Source: Chitinophagaceae bacterium UBA2375
GTDB lineage: Bacteria; Bacteroidota; Bacteroidia; Chitinophagales; Chitinophagaceae
Assembly (NCBI GenBank): GCA_002343985.1
Contig: DDTB01000028.1
Location: forward strand, 1-40,269
DNA length: 40,269 bases
Direction: 5' to 3'
Every line of letters starts with the position of its first letter. The first letter of the stretch is position 1. The translations under genes and the position numbers were made by a program. The notes beneath the pieces are model-generated. The model ran no database searches and was not told the origin of the DNA. It saw only the letters and a list, made by a program, of their open reading frames with translations. This document shows positions 34,079 to 40,269 of the stretch, piece by piece.

Positions 34079-37027
34079 GATATTTACTTCGTCGATAAAG
34101 ATATGCGTATCACCTCCCGCCCCTTCGTGCCAGGAAGGCAACTCGCCAAATTGTTTTGCTTCTATACGGATAAACCTGGCTTGCTCCTTATCAAATTTTG
34201 CTTCAAGGTTCCAGACCTGCGGCACCAAATCCTGAACCGGAATAGTGGGTGCGATGACAGCGACATTTTTGAACTGAACCCCGTCTGCGGACACAGAGAT
34301 CACAACTTCTTTTGGTAATACGATCCAAGAACGGGTGTCCTGTAAAAAGCCTGCCGTGACTGCAGATACAGTACTGATTTTCTTTAGATCAATCCGAACA
34401 TCCATATCCGTTTTCTGGTACCCCTGCCAGTTACCCATCCGCCAGTTGACAGATCCTCTAATACCATCTATCAACCCGTCGGGGCCGCCGGCATCATACT
34501 GAGGTTCATACGCTGTAGCAAGTGCAACTGACCAATCGTGTTCCATTTTCTGATATACAGCTGTGCTAACCTTGCTAAACTTACCATTTTGATCAATGGC
34601 AACCGCTTTCAAGGTCATGCTACGGTCAACCCTGATAGGTTTACGGTAACGAATAGACGATGCTGAAGGCGTTGTCCCATCGGTGGTAATGTAAACCTTA
34701 GAACCTTTGGTTGGGGCTTCGACCCTCACTGTCTTGACATTTTTAAACGAAATATCCCCGCCATGTATCACCGGGTTTTGAACAATGGCAAGGTCAGGGT
34801 TGTCTGCCGCAATATCCAGCTTTGGCATGTTCTTAAGTGCGTTTGACGGCTTGTTACCCATCATCATGGTAACAAGTCCGCCCCCAATGATATCGGAATG
34901 CCTGAGGTAACCATTCGGCCAGTTTGTTGGCCTGAGAGATTTTGTGGTGCTGATCAGGATATTTTGCACATAGTCGTTACCGTTAGTTGCAGCTCCGGGC
35001 GCGTTGACCACAAATGAACGTCCATCTTCGAGGTTGATCTCCGCCAGGTTAAACAAGGGAGACCCTATGACATAATGATCGCTGCCGGGCGTAACCGGGT
35101 AAAAACCAAGCGCGCTCATGACATACCAGGCGCTCATCTGACCACAGTCTTCATTGCCTATCAACCCATCGGGTGCATTATGGTACATTTCCCGCATGAC
35201 TTTTCGAGCCAGTGATTGTGTTTTTTGCGGTGCCCCCGCGAAATTATACAGGTAAATGACATGATGGCTGGGTTCATTACCGTGGGCATATTGCCCGATC
35301 AGGCCTGTAATGTCGCTTTGGTCACGGCCTGTGGTTTGCGCAGGCGCGGAGAAAAGCGCATCGAGTTTGGATTCAAGTTTTTTGGGCCCGCCAATCATGC
35401 GCATATATCCATTGATGTCATGGGGCATGTAGAAAGAATACTGCCAGCTATTGGCTTCCGTAAAATGGTTGTTCACTTCCCTGGGTTCAAAAGGGCTTAA
35501 CCAGCCACCATTTTTCCTGGGCCTCATGAAACCCGTTTTTTTGTCGTACAGATTTCTATAGTACTGTGCCCTTTGCATGTATACGTTATAATCATCGAGC
35601 TTACCCAACTCCCTGGCAAAAATTGCGATACACCAGTCGTCATAGGCATACTCAAGCGTTTTACTCACGCTTTCATGTTCATCTTCCACTGCAATCACTC
35701 CATTGCTGATATATGCGGGCAGGCCGAGGTGGTTCCAGTTGGCACTTATCTTCATAGCTTCTAATGCCAGGTTTGCATCAAAATCGCGGATACCCTTCAT
35801 GTATGCGTCCACAATCACTGGTATGCTATGGTAACCAATCATGCAATCCGTTTCGCAGGAAGCCAGTTCCCAAACCGGCAAACGCCCGCCCTGTCTGTAA
35901 TGTGCCAGAAATGTTTTGATATAATCGAGGGTACGCTTTTGATCGATGATGGTATATAAGGGATGCGCAGCCCGGTATGTGTCCCACAATGAAAACACGG
36001 AGTAATAATCAAAATCCTCAGCGGTATGAATCTTGTCATCCATGCCCCGGTATTTGCGGTCGACATCCATATTAATATTTGGAACAATAGCAGTATGATA
36101 TAAGGCGGTATAAAAGTTAGTAAGTTTAATTACATCGGTATCCTTTACATCAATCCTACCCAGTTCTTCATTCCAAACCCTGGATGCTTCCGCTTTCGCA
36201 GCGTTAAAATCCCATCCCGGCAATTCGGCCATGAGGTTTTTTTTCGCACCTTCCACACTGACGGGCGAAATGGCGAGTTTAACCTGTAATTCCTTTGCAC
36301 CGCCTAATTCAAAACTGAAGAATGCCTTGAGGTTTTTTGACTCCTCTACTGCTTGCAGGTTATTGCCTATCAACTGATCGTTTTCCCAAATGCCATAATT
36401 TGTAATGGGAGATGAAAACTTCATGACGAAAAATACATACTGCCTGGTTGCCCAGGACTTACTTAATCGCATACCCGTTACCGTTACACTATCTTCTATA
36501 CGAATAGAAGAGCGGAGTACTTCATCCCGGTGCTTCAGGTCGAGTACCAGGTACTGGTTTTCATCCTTCGCATAAAGGTATTTATGAAAGCCAACCCTGG
36601 GAGTCACGGTCAGTGAAGCCAGGATGCCATCATCCTCGAGGAACACTTCATAATACCCCGGTGAAGCCGATTCCTTGTTATGAGAGAATGCCGAGCCATA
36701 TATTTTTTGATCAGGCGATACTTGTCCCTGCATGGGCATAAGCAGGATATCGCCATAATCACTGACACCCGTACCGCTGAGGTGTGTATGAGAAAACCCA
36801 TAAATAAAACTGTCTGAATAATGATATCCGCTGCAACCATCCCAGCCTTCGAGCCTGGTATCGGGGCTTAGTTGAACCATACCGTGTGGCATCGTGGCGC
36901 CGGGGTATGTATGGCCATGTCCGCCTGTTCCGATAAAGGGATTTACATACCGGGTGTAATTTGTTGATTGAGATTTTGCCAGCGCAGAAAAAACTAATCC
37001 GGCAGTTATTAAAAAAATGACTCGCAT
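34073..37027 (-). CDS. GH92 alpha-mannosidase with C-terminal accessory domains
   Basis: A 984-residue secreted exo-alpha-mannosidase of family GH92, calcium-dependent enzymes that trim alpha-mannosides from N-glycans or mannans. The signal peptide covers about residues 1-19. The N-terminal domain begins VNPFIGTGGHGHTYPGATM and includes MVQLSPDTR. The catalytic (alpha/alpha)6 domain contains DTYRAAHPLYT, CETDCMIGYHS and GNEDCGQMSAWYVMSALG, the region of the general acid. After about residue 755 comes a chitobiase-C-like domain (KVYITTDGTTPSASSIRYRKP), then an F5/8 type C-like carbohydrate-binding domain to the end. It is not in a recognisable polysaccharide utilisation locus. Its start codon lies 14 bases after the ssb terminator. 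Confidence 0.95.
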   Translation of the reverse strand: MRVIFLITAGLVFSALAKSQSTNYTRYVNPFIGTGGHGHTYPGATMPHGMVQLSPDTRLEGWDGCSGYHYSDSFIYGFSHTHLSGTGVSDYGDILLMPMQGQVSPDQKIYGSAFSHNKESASPGYYEVFLEDDGILASLTVTPRVGFHKYLYAKDENQYLVLDLKHRDEVLRSSIRIEDSVTVTGMRLSKSWATRQYVFFVMKFSSPITNYGIWENDQLIGNNLQAVEESKNLKAFFSFELGGAKELQVKLAISPVSVEGAKKNLMAELPGWDFNAAKAEASRVWNEELGRIDVKDTDVIKLTNFYTALYHTAIVPNINMDVDRKYRGMDDKIHTAEDFDYYSVFSLWDTYRAAHPLYTIIDQKRTLDYIKTFLAHYRQGGRLPVWELASCETDCMIGYHSIPVIVDAYMKGIRDFDANLALEAMKISANWNHLGLPAYISNGVIAVEDEHESVSKTLEYAYDDWCIAIFARELGKLDDYNVYMQRAQYYRNLYDKKTGFMRPRKNGGWLSPFEPREVNNHFTEANSWQYSFYMPHDINGYMRMIGGPKKLESKLDALFSAPAQTTGRDQSDITGLIGQYAHGNEPSHHVIYLYNFAGAPQKTQSLARKVMREMYHNAPDGLIGNEDCGQMSAWYVMSALGFYPVTPGSDHYVIGSPLFNLAEINLEDGRSFVVNAPGAATNGNDYVQNILISTTKSLRPTNWPNGYLRHSDIIGGGLVTMMMGNKPSNALKNMPKLDIAADNPDLAIVQNPVIHGGDISFKNVKTVRVEAPTKGSKVYITTDGTTPSASSIRYRKPIRVDRSMTLKAVAIDQNGKFSKVSTAVYQKMEHDWSVALATAYEPQYDAGGPDGLIDGIRGSVNWRMGNWQGYQKTDMDVRIDLKKISTVSAVTAGFLQDTRSWIVLPKEVVISVSADGVQFKNVAVIAPTIPVQDLVPQVWNLEAKFDKEQARFIRIEAKQFGELPSWHEGAGGDTHIFIDEVNIK

Positions 37028-37041
37028 GATATTAATTTAAT

Positions 37042-37067
37042 AAAAAAAGCTTCTCCGAGGAGAAGCT
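37042..37067 (-). terminator. Terminator after ssb, against the GH92 start
   Basis: Eight-base arms AGCTTCTC/GAGAAGCT around CGAG, with a seven-T tract on the minus strand (A residues at 37042-37048). The hairpin ends 14 bases before the GH92 start codon at 37027, so it either ends the ssb transcript or gates GH92 by attenuation. Confidence 0.8.
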
Positions 37068-37095
37068 AAGTTAGTTCAAAGAGGCCATCCGCTGA

Positions 37096-37533
37096 TTAAA
37101 AGGGAAGGTCGTCGTTGGCCATGGAAGTTGCCGGCTCAGGTATGGAAGTCCTCATAGCCGGTGCGGGGCTTGCACCCATGTGCGATACATTACCCTGGTT
37201 TGCCCCTTGTGCTTCTGTATTTCCACCCAGGAGCTGAATGTTCTGAACCCTCATCCTTAGTGTCGCGGCCGGTTGGTTATCCTTATTGGTATAGGCATCC
37301 GCTTCAGGCGCTCCTTCTGCGTAAACCGTTCTTCCTTTGAGGAGATAATCGGCCACGGCTGTTTTGTCGGTCCAGTATGAACACTCTACCCAGGTTGTCC
37401 GCTCTTTTGGATTTCCCTGCGCGTCGCGATATTTATCGGTATGCGCCACACTGAAATTAATGACTTTCCGTCCATTCACTTCCCGGACATTGCAATCCTT
37501 TCCCAGGTTGCCGATGATTTGTAGTTTGATCAT
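37096..37533 (-). CDS. ssb: Single-stranded DNA-binding protein
   Basis: A 145-residue SSB that coats single-stranded DNA in replication, recombination and repair. The OB-fold begins MIKLQIIGNLGKD and includes VINFSVAHTDKYRD and TTWVECSYWTDKTAV. The low-complexity Gln/Gly/Ala/Pro linker leads to the acidic C-terminal tip NDDLPF, which recruits partner proteins. I chose the ATG at 37533, since the longer frame adds 21 hydrophobic residues and does not fit SSB. It lies downstream of the XRE-S24 gene on the same strand, with 105 bases between them. Confidence 0.95.
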   Translation of the reverse strand: MIKLQIIGNLGKDCNVREVNGRKVINFSVAHTDKYRDAQGNPKERTTWVECSYWTDKTAVADYLLKGRTVYAEGAPEADAYTNKDNQPAATLRMRVQNIQLLGGNTEAQGANQGNVSHMGASPAPAMRTSIPEPATSMANDDLPF

Positions 37534-37601
37534 GATTTCTTTTTTTAGTGTTAATCGATGTATCTGAATACTTAAAGGTAGTATGTACAAAATCAAACGG
37601 C

Positions 37602-37626
37602 CGGACAGTTATGCACAAGTTGTCCG
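37602..37626. repeat. Inverted repeat between the XRE-S24 gene and ssb
   Basis: CGGACA (37602-37607) and TGTCCG (37621-37626) are perfect six-base arms separated by 13 bases, with wobble pairs extending the stem. It could end the XRE-S24 transcript, as T-rich sequence follows on the minus strand, or act as an operator upstream of ssb. Confidence 0.45.
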
Positions 37627-37638
37627 TACACGGCTTTA

Positions 37639-38397
37639 TTAATTCATTTTCTTTTTCAGGGTACTCACCTGGTCCTGCAGGTTGCTGACAAGGTTGGCGA
37701 GGGCATTTACATCCCATCGTTGTTGTGTTGTAACCTTATTGATCACCACCTGGGCTTGCCAAAGTTCCACTACATCTTCTGTATTAACCTGGTAAGGCTG
37801 GTAGGTAGGGTTATCGCTTACCAATGTGATTTTATTTTTGGCCCTGTTGTTCCTGACAATTCTTTTATATACGATGCCTTCGCTGCGGCTGACTACAATG
37901 TAGGCATGGTTGTTTTTGACATCATCCATGCTATCAACCTTTTCGCCAACGATAATGCTGCCACTTGGGGTGGGAAGCATACTGTCGCCAATGATTTCAA
38001 AGGCGCGGTAGTTTCCACCGGTCAGCATGGGGAGGGTAAACGTGTTGAGTTCATCTAAAAACTCGGTATCCGCATACCCGGTGAGGTAACCGGCGGCGGC
38101 TTTAACGGGCACGAAATGGATAACATTCCTGTCGGCCGAAGCCATTTTTTGCTGTCGCCTTTTTTGCAGGTAAGACCCTGAATTCCCCATTGAACCAACA
38201 TCTTTAAGTAGCAACTCGTCGAGGGAAAGTTTAAACATGTCCGCCACAATTTCCAGGACATCCAGCCTGGGGTCGGCCCTCTCCTCTTCATAAGCTCCAA
38301 GGAGGGATCGTTTGATATTGAGCCTGGCGGCGAATTCTTCCTGCGTCCAGCCGCGCAGCTTGCGCAGGTACTTGAGGTTTAATCCGGCTTTTGACAT
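37639..38397 (-). CDS. XRE-family repressor with S24 (LexA-like) peptidase domain
   Basis: A 252-residue repressor. Residues 7-62 form an XRE helix-turn-helix (LKYLRKLRGWTQEEFAARLNIKRSLLGAYEEER as the core, abbreviated here by its ends). The C-terminal part is an S24 domain: Ser139 in IGDSMLP and Lys178 in GIVYKRI form the expected Ser-Lys dyad. The Ala102-Gly103 bond in KAAAGYL is the likely self-cleavage site. This is the fold of LexA, CI and UmuD, so DNA-damage-triggered self-cleavage is plausible but not shown. The last about 20 residues form a predicted coiled coil. It precedes ssb and carries paired operators in its own promoter. No phage genes are nearby, so a prophage repressor is unlikely. 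Confidence 0.9.
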   Translation of the reverse strand: MSKAGLNLKYLRKLRGWTQEEFAARLNIKRSLLGAYEEERADPRLDVLEIVADMFKLSLDELLLKDVGSMGNSGSYLQKRRQQKMASADRNVIHFVPVKAAAGYLTGYADTEFLDELNTFTLPMLTGGNYRAFEIIGDSMLPTPSGSIIVGEKVDSMDDVKNNHAYIVVSRSEGIVYKRIVRNNRAKNKITLVSDNPTYQPYQVNTEDVVELWQAQVVINKVTTQQRWDVNALANLVSNLQDQVSTLKKKMN

Positions 38398-38403
38398 GGT
38401 GAA

Positions 38404-38448
38404 CTAATTTGATTAGCACAAATATACTAAATTTATTAGCTTTTCAAA
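38404..38448 (-). promoter_or_regulatory. Promoter of the XRE-S24 gene with two matching operators
   Basis: On the minus strand, TTTG (38448-38445) and TATATTTG (38426-38419) form an exact -33/-7 pair with 18 bases between. Two 13-base inverted repeats share CTAAnnnnnTTAG: 38404-38416 (CTAATTTGATTAG, five-base arms) and 38427-38439 (CTAAATTTATTAG, four-base arms). Their centres are 23 bases apart, about two helical turns, and they flank the -7 element on either side. This is the layout of an autorepressed promoter. Confidence 0.6.
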
Positions 38449-38498
38449 ATTTATTTTTTTGCCGCTGGCCAAAGGGGCATGGTTTAGGTTGAACAATG

Positions 38499-38506
38499 TA
38501 TTTTTG
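38499..38506 (+). promoter_or_regulatory. Candidate -7 promoter element
   Basis: TATTTTTG matches TAnnTTTG exactly and lies 16 bases before the ATG at 38522, which would give a leader of about ten bases. No TTG is seen at the usual -33 spacing. Confidence 0.4.
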
Positions 38507-38521
38507 TTGAAAATCACCTTT

Positions 38522-38989
38522 ATGGAAATAACCCTGATCCTGCATAACCTTCTTCGTTGGGCCGTTTTGATATTTGGCGCATGGACGGTTCTGAATGCAC
38601 TGACCGGTAAATTTGGTAACCGCTCTTATAGCGGCAATGATAATCGGAGCAATTTACTGTTCATGATTTCCTGCGATATACAGCTATTGTTGGGTTTGAT
38701 CTTATACTTTTCAGGCATTTGGTTTGAGAAGATGAAGGGAGGAGGCATGGCTGAAGTGATGAAAAATAAATATGACCGCTTTTTTACGGTAGAGCACCTG
38801 AGCATGATGCTCATAGCCTGGATACTGGTTCACGTAGGGCGTTCGGCCGTAAAACGCGCATCGACTGATTCCGCCAAACATTCAAAAATGCTGGTATTTT
38901 TCGGAATCGCATTTGTTTTAATCATTGCCAGTATACCCTGGCCATTCCGTGAGGAAATCGCGCGCCCGCTTTTCCGTTGGTTCAACTGA
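38522..38989 (+). CDS. Small four-helix membrane protein with conserved-looking histidines
   Basis: A 155-residue protein with about four membrane segments (near residues 5-25, 45-65, 90-108 and 122-140). His8 in ILHNLLRW, and His92 and His104 in VEHLSMMLIAWILVHVGR, sit in or at the ends of membrane segments. This resembles small Bacteroidota proteins sometimes labelled cytochrome b-like. Heme binding is inference only. I chose the ATG at 38522, because the longer frame begins at TTG and runs through the upstream promoter region. The downstream surE gene follows after 41 bases. Confidence 0.7.
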   Translation: MEITLILHNLLRWAVLIFGAWTVLNALTGKFGNRSYSGNDNRSNLLFMISCDIQLLLGLILYFSGIWFEKMKGGGMAEVMKNKYDRFFTVEHLSMMLIAWILVHVGRSAVKRASTDSAKHSKMLVFFGIAFVLIIASIPWPFREEIARPLFRWFN

Positions 38990-39030
38990 TCTCTTCATCC
39001 AGATTTCCGTACTTGACAAATACATAACCC

Positions 39031-39816
39031 ATGGCTGTTCGTAAAACTAAGGAACCTATCATTTTGGTTACTAATGATGATGACATTACTTCACCGGGTA
39101 TTAAAAACCTGGTTGAGGCCGTTAAAGACCTTGGCAAAGTAGTGGTGGTTGCCCCGGATAGCCCGCAAAGCGGCATGGGCCATGCTATCACCATTGGCTC
39201 TCCCCTGCGCATGAATAAGATGAATTTGTTTGGAGAAGTGGAAGCCTGGCAAACCACGGGCACCCCGGTGGATTGTGTAAAACTGGCGGTCGATAAAATC
39301 CTGCACCGAAAGCCGGACCTTTGTCTGAGCGGCATTAACCATGGCGCAAACCACTCGATTAATGTCATTTATAGTGGCACGATGTCTGCCGCGATGGAAG
39401 CTTCCATTGAAGGTATCCCCAGCATTGGCTTTTCATTGCTTGATTACAGATACGAGGCGGATTTTACCGCATCAAGGCATATTGTCCGGACAATAGTCAG
39501 CAAGATTTTGAAAAAGAAATTAGACAAGCACCTGCTGCTGAATGTAAATATCCCTTCGGTGCCGATGGATGAAATAAAGGGCATCAAAGTTTGCAGGCAG
39601 GCTTACGCGAAATATGATGAGGATTTTGATGAACGTACAGACCCTCACGGAAAAAAATATTACTGGCTGACCGGGGAATTCAAAAACTTTGATAAGGGCA
39701 AAGACACGGATGTTTGGGCATTGCAAAGAAATTATGTGAGCGTGGTACCTGTTCAATTTGACCTGACGAATTATACCCTCAAAAAACAACTCGAAAAAAC
39801 AAAGCTGTTTTCATGA
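39031..39816 (+). CDS. surE: 5'/3'-nucleotidase SurE
   Basis: A metal-dependent phosphatase that hydrolyses nucleoside 5'- and 3'-monophosphates and polyphosphates in the cytoplasm, linked to stationary-phase survival. The 261-residue protein has the SurE active-site set: ILVTNDDDITSPG (Asp16, Asp17), APDSPQSGMGHAIT with the metal-site Ser, and LSGINHGANHSINVIYSGTM with the conserved Asn. Length is typical. It is translationally coupled to the next gene by an ATGA overlap. In many Bacteroidota the neighbourhood continues with lipid A genes such as lpxB, but none is visible before the window ends. Confidence 0.96.
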   Translation: MAVRKTKEPIILVTNDDDITSPGIKNLVEAVKDLGKVVVVAPDSPQSGMGHAITIGSPLRMNKMNLFGEVEAWQTTGTPVDCVKLAVDKILHRKPDLCLSGINHGANHSINVIYSGTMSAAMEASIEGIPSIGFSLLDYRYEADFTASRHIVRTIVSKILKKKLDKHLLLNVNIPSVPMDEIKGIKVCRQAYAKYDEDFDERTDPHGKKYYWLTGEFKNFDKGKDTDVWALQRNYVSVVPVQFDLTNYTLKKQLEKTKLFS

Positions 39817-40115
39817 TTTTCAAAAAGGATAATTTCTGGCTGGGACTGATCCTCGGCATGCTGGCGCCTGTGCTTGGTTTAATTTTATTTAAGGTGTATA
39901 AGTTTGGGGTATTTACTTTTAAGGAAACTTTTCAGTTTATGTTCCTGGAACCCGGTTTTAAAACTTTATCTGTTGGCCTCAGCCTTTCCCTCCTGCTTAA
40001 TGCAGCCCTGTTCACCTTTTATATAAATGCAGCTAAAGATAAAACTGCAAAAGGGATATTTGTGACTACTTTAGTTTATGGATCATTTATTTTGTTGGTG
40101 AAGACGTTTTATTAA
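39813..40115 (+). CDS. Small membrane protein coupled to surE
   Basis: A 100-residue protein with three hydrophobic stretches (about residues 8-25, 47-70 and 80-98). It starts MIFKKDNFWLGLILGMLAPV and ends in VYGSFILLVKTFY. No recognised motif. The ATG lies within the last codons of surE (ATGA), so it is translated with it. The gene is real on coupling and membrane-protein composition; its function is unknown. Confidence 0.75.
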   Translation: MIFKKDNFWLGLILGMLAPVLGLILFKVYKFGVFTFKETFQFMFLEPGFKTLSVGLSLSLLLNAALFTFYINAAKDKTAKGIFVTTLVYGSFILLVKTFY

Positions 40116-40139
40116 AAGGATTACTATTCTAGATGTACG

Positions 40140-40269
40140 TTTCTCGCGAAGGCGCAAAGACGCAAAATTATAGCACGCAAAGGCGCGGAGACGCAATGAT
40201 ATAGCATGTAAAGGCGCAGAGGCGCAGGGGGATTACTCGCAGAGGCGCAGGGGGATTACTCGCAGAGGC
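40140..40269. repeat. Degenerate to exact CGCAAAG/CGCAGAG tandem repeat array
   Basis: After surE's partner gene the DNA becomes G-rich and repetitive. A degenerate part (about 40140-40214) holds roughly 30-base units around GGCGCAAAGACGCAA, GGCGCGGAGACGCAA and similar. It passes into exact 23-base copies of CGCAGAGGCGCAGGGGGATTACT at 40215-40237 and 40238-40260, and a third that is cut by the window end at 40269. No coding function is seen. Confidence 0.85.

Noticed and set aside
34073..37027. Polysaccharide utilisation locus around the GH92 gene
   Set aside because: No SusC/SusD pair, sensor or second glycosidase is present in the flanking genes.
37639..38397. Prophage repressor interpretation of the XRE-S24 gene
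   Set aside because: No integrase, attachment site, phage structural or lysis genes are near; neighbours are ssb and housekeeping genes.
1..40269. tRNA, rRNA, CRISPR array or insertion sequence
   Set aside because: None was recognised by eye on either strand; the only tandem repeat is the terminal array, whose units lack the spacer diversity of CRISPR.

Overview
The window reads as ordinary chromosomal DNA from a member of the Bacteroidota, most likely a Chitinophagaceae-type bacterium. The evidence is a type III glutamine synthetase, a GH92 mannosidase, secreted DUF922-, DUF6263- and Spy-like proteins typical of the phylum, weak ribosome binding sites, and several upstream copies of the Bacteroidota -7 promoter element TAnnTTTG. 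I saw no tRNA, rRNA, CRISPR array, transposase, integrase or phage structural gene.

Layout. 1-6.1 kb: start of a divergent gene, glutamine synthetase III (glnN), a Spy-like secreted protein, a transglutaminase-like secreted protein coupled to a DUF389 membrane protein, and a convergent outer-membrane beta-barrel protein. 6.1-9.6 kb (minus): a DsbA-fold protein lacking one active-site cysteine, and the ClpB disaggregase. 9.7-11.9 kb (plus): queG and anmK, overlapping. 11.9-13.5 kb (minus): an ABC-2 permease overlapping an SRPBCC protein. 13.6-16.1 kb (plus): folK, a deoxynucleoside kinase and an MFS exporter. 16.1-20.9 kb: a YkgJ-like cysteine-cluster protein, gcvP, a cold-shock protein and a DUF6263 protein. 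20.9-24 kb (minus): an MFS transporter and a short alpha-glucan phosphorylase homologue. 24.1-26.7 kb (plus): a DtxR/MntR-type regulator translationally coupled to an Nramp transporter with a fused universal-stress domain. 26.7-32.4 kb (minus): a run of six genes (dicarboxylate symporter, DedA, MFS, GT9 glycosyltransferase, lipoprotein, DUF922 protein), mostly with gaps under 40 bases. 32.5-34 kb (plus): an amino acid permease. 34-38.4 kb (minus): GH92, ssb and an XRE-S24 repressor. 38.5-40.1 kb (plus): a small membrane protein, surE and a coupled small membrane protein. The last 150 bases are a G-rich tandem repeat that runs off the end.

Most genes are housekeeping or transport functions, and I found no clear new multi-gene system. 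The points most worth a second look are: (i) the manganese/iron regulator-transporter pair with a perfect 16-base palindrome beside its start codon; (ii) the XRE-S24 repressor, whose predicted promoter is bracketed by two matching 13-base operators and which lies upstream of ssb; (iii) the phosphorylase homologue, which has Thr where the PLP-binding Lys is expected; (iv) the DsbA-fold protein with SxxC in place of CxxC; (v) the ssb terminator placed directly against the GH92 start codon; and (vi) the terminal repeat array. Start codons were moved inward wherever the longest reading frame used an unlikely TTG or ran through a terminator.
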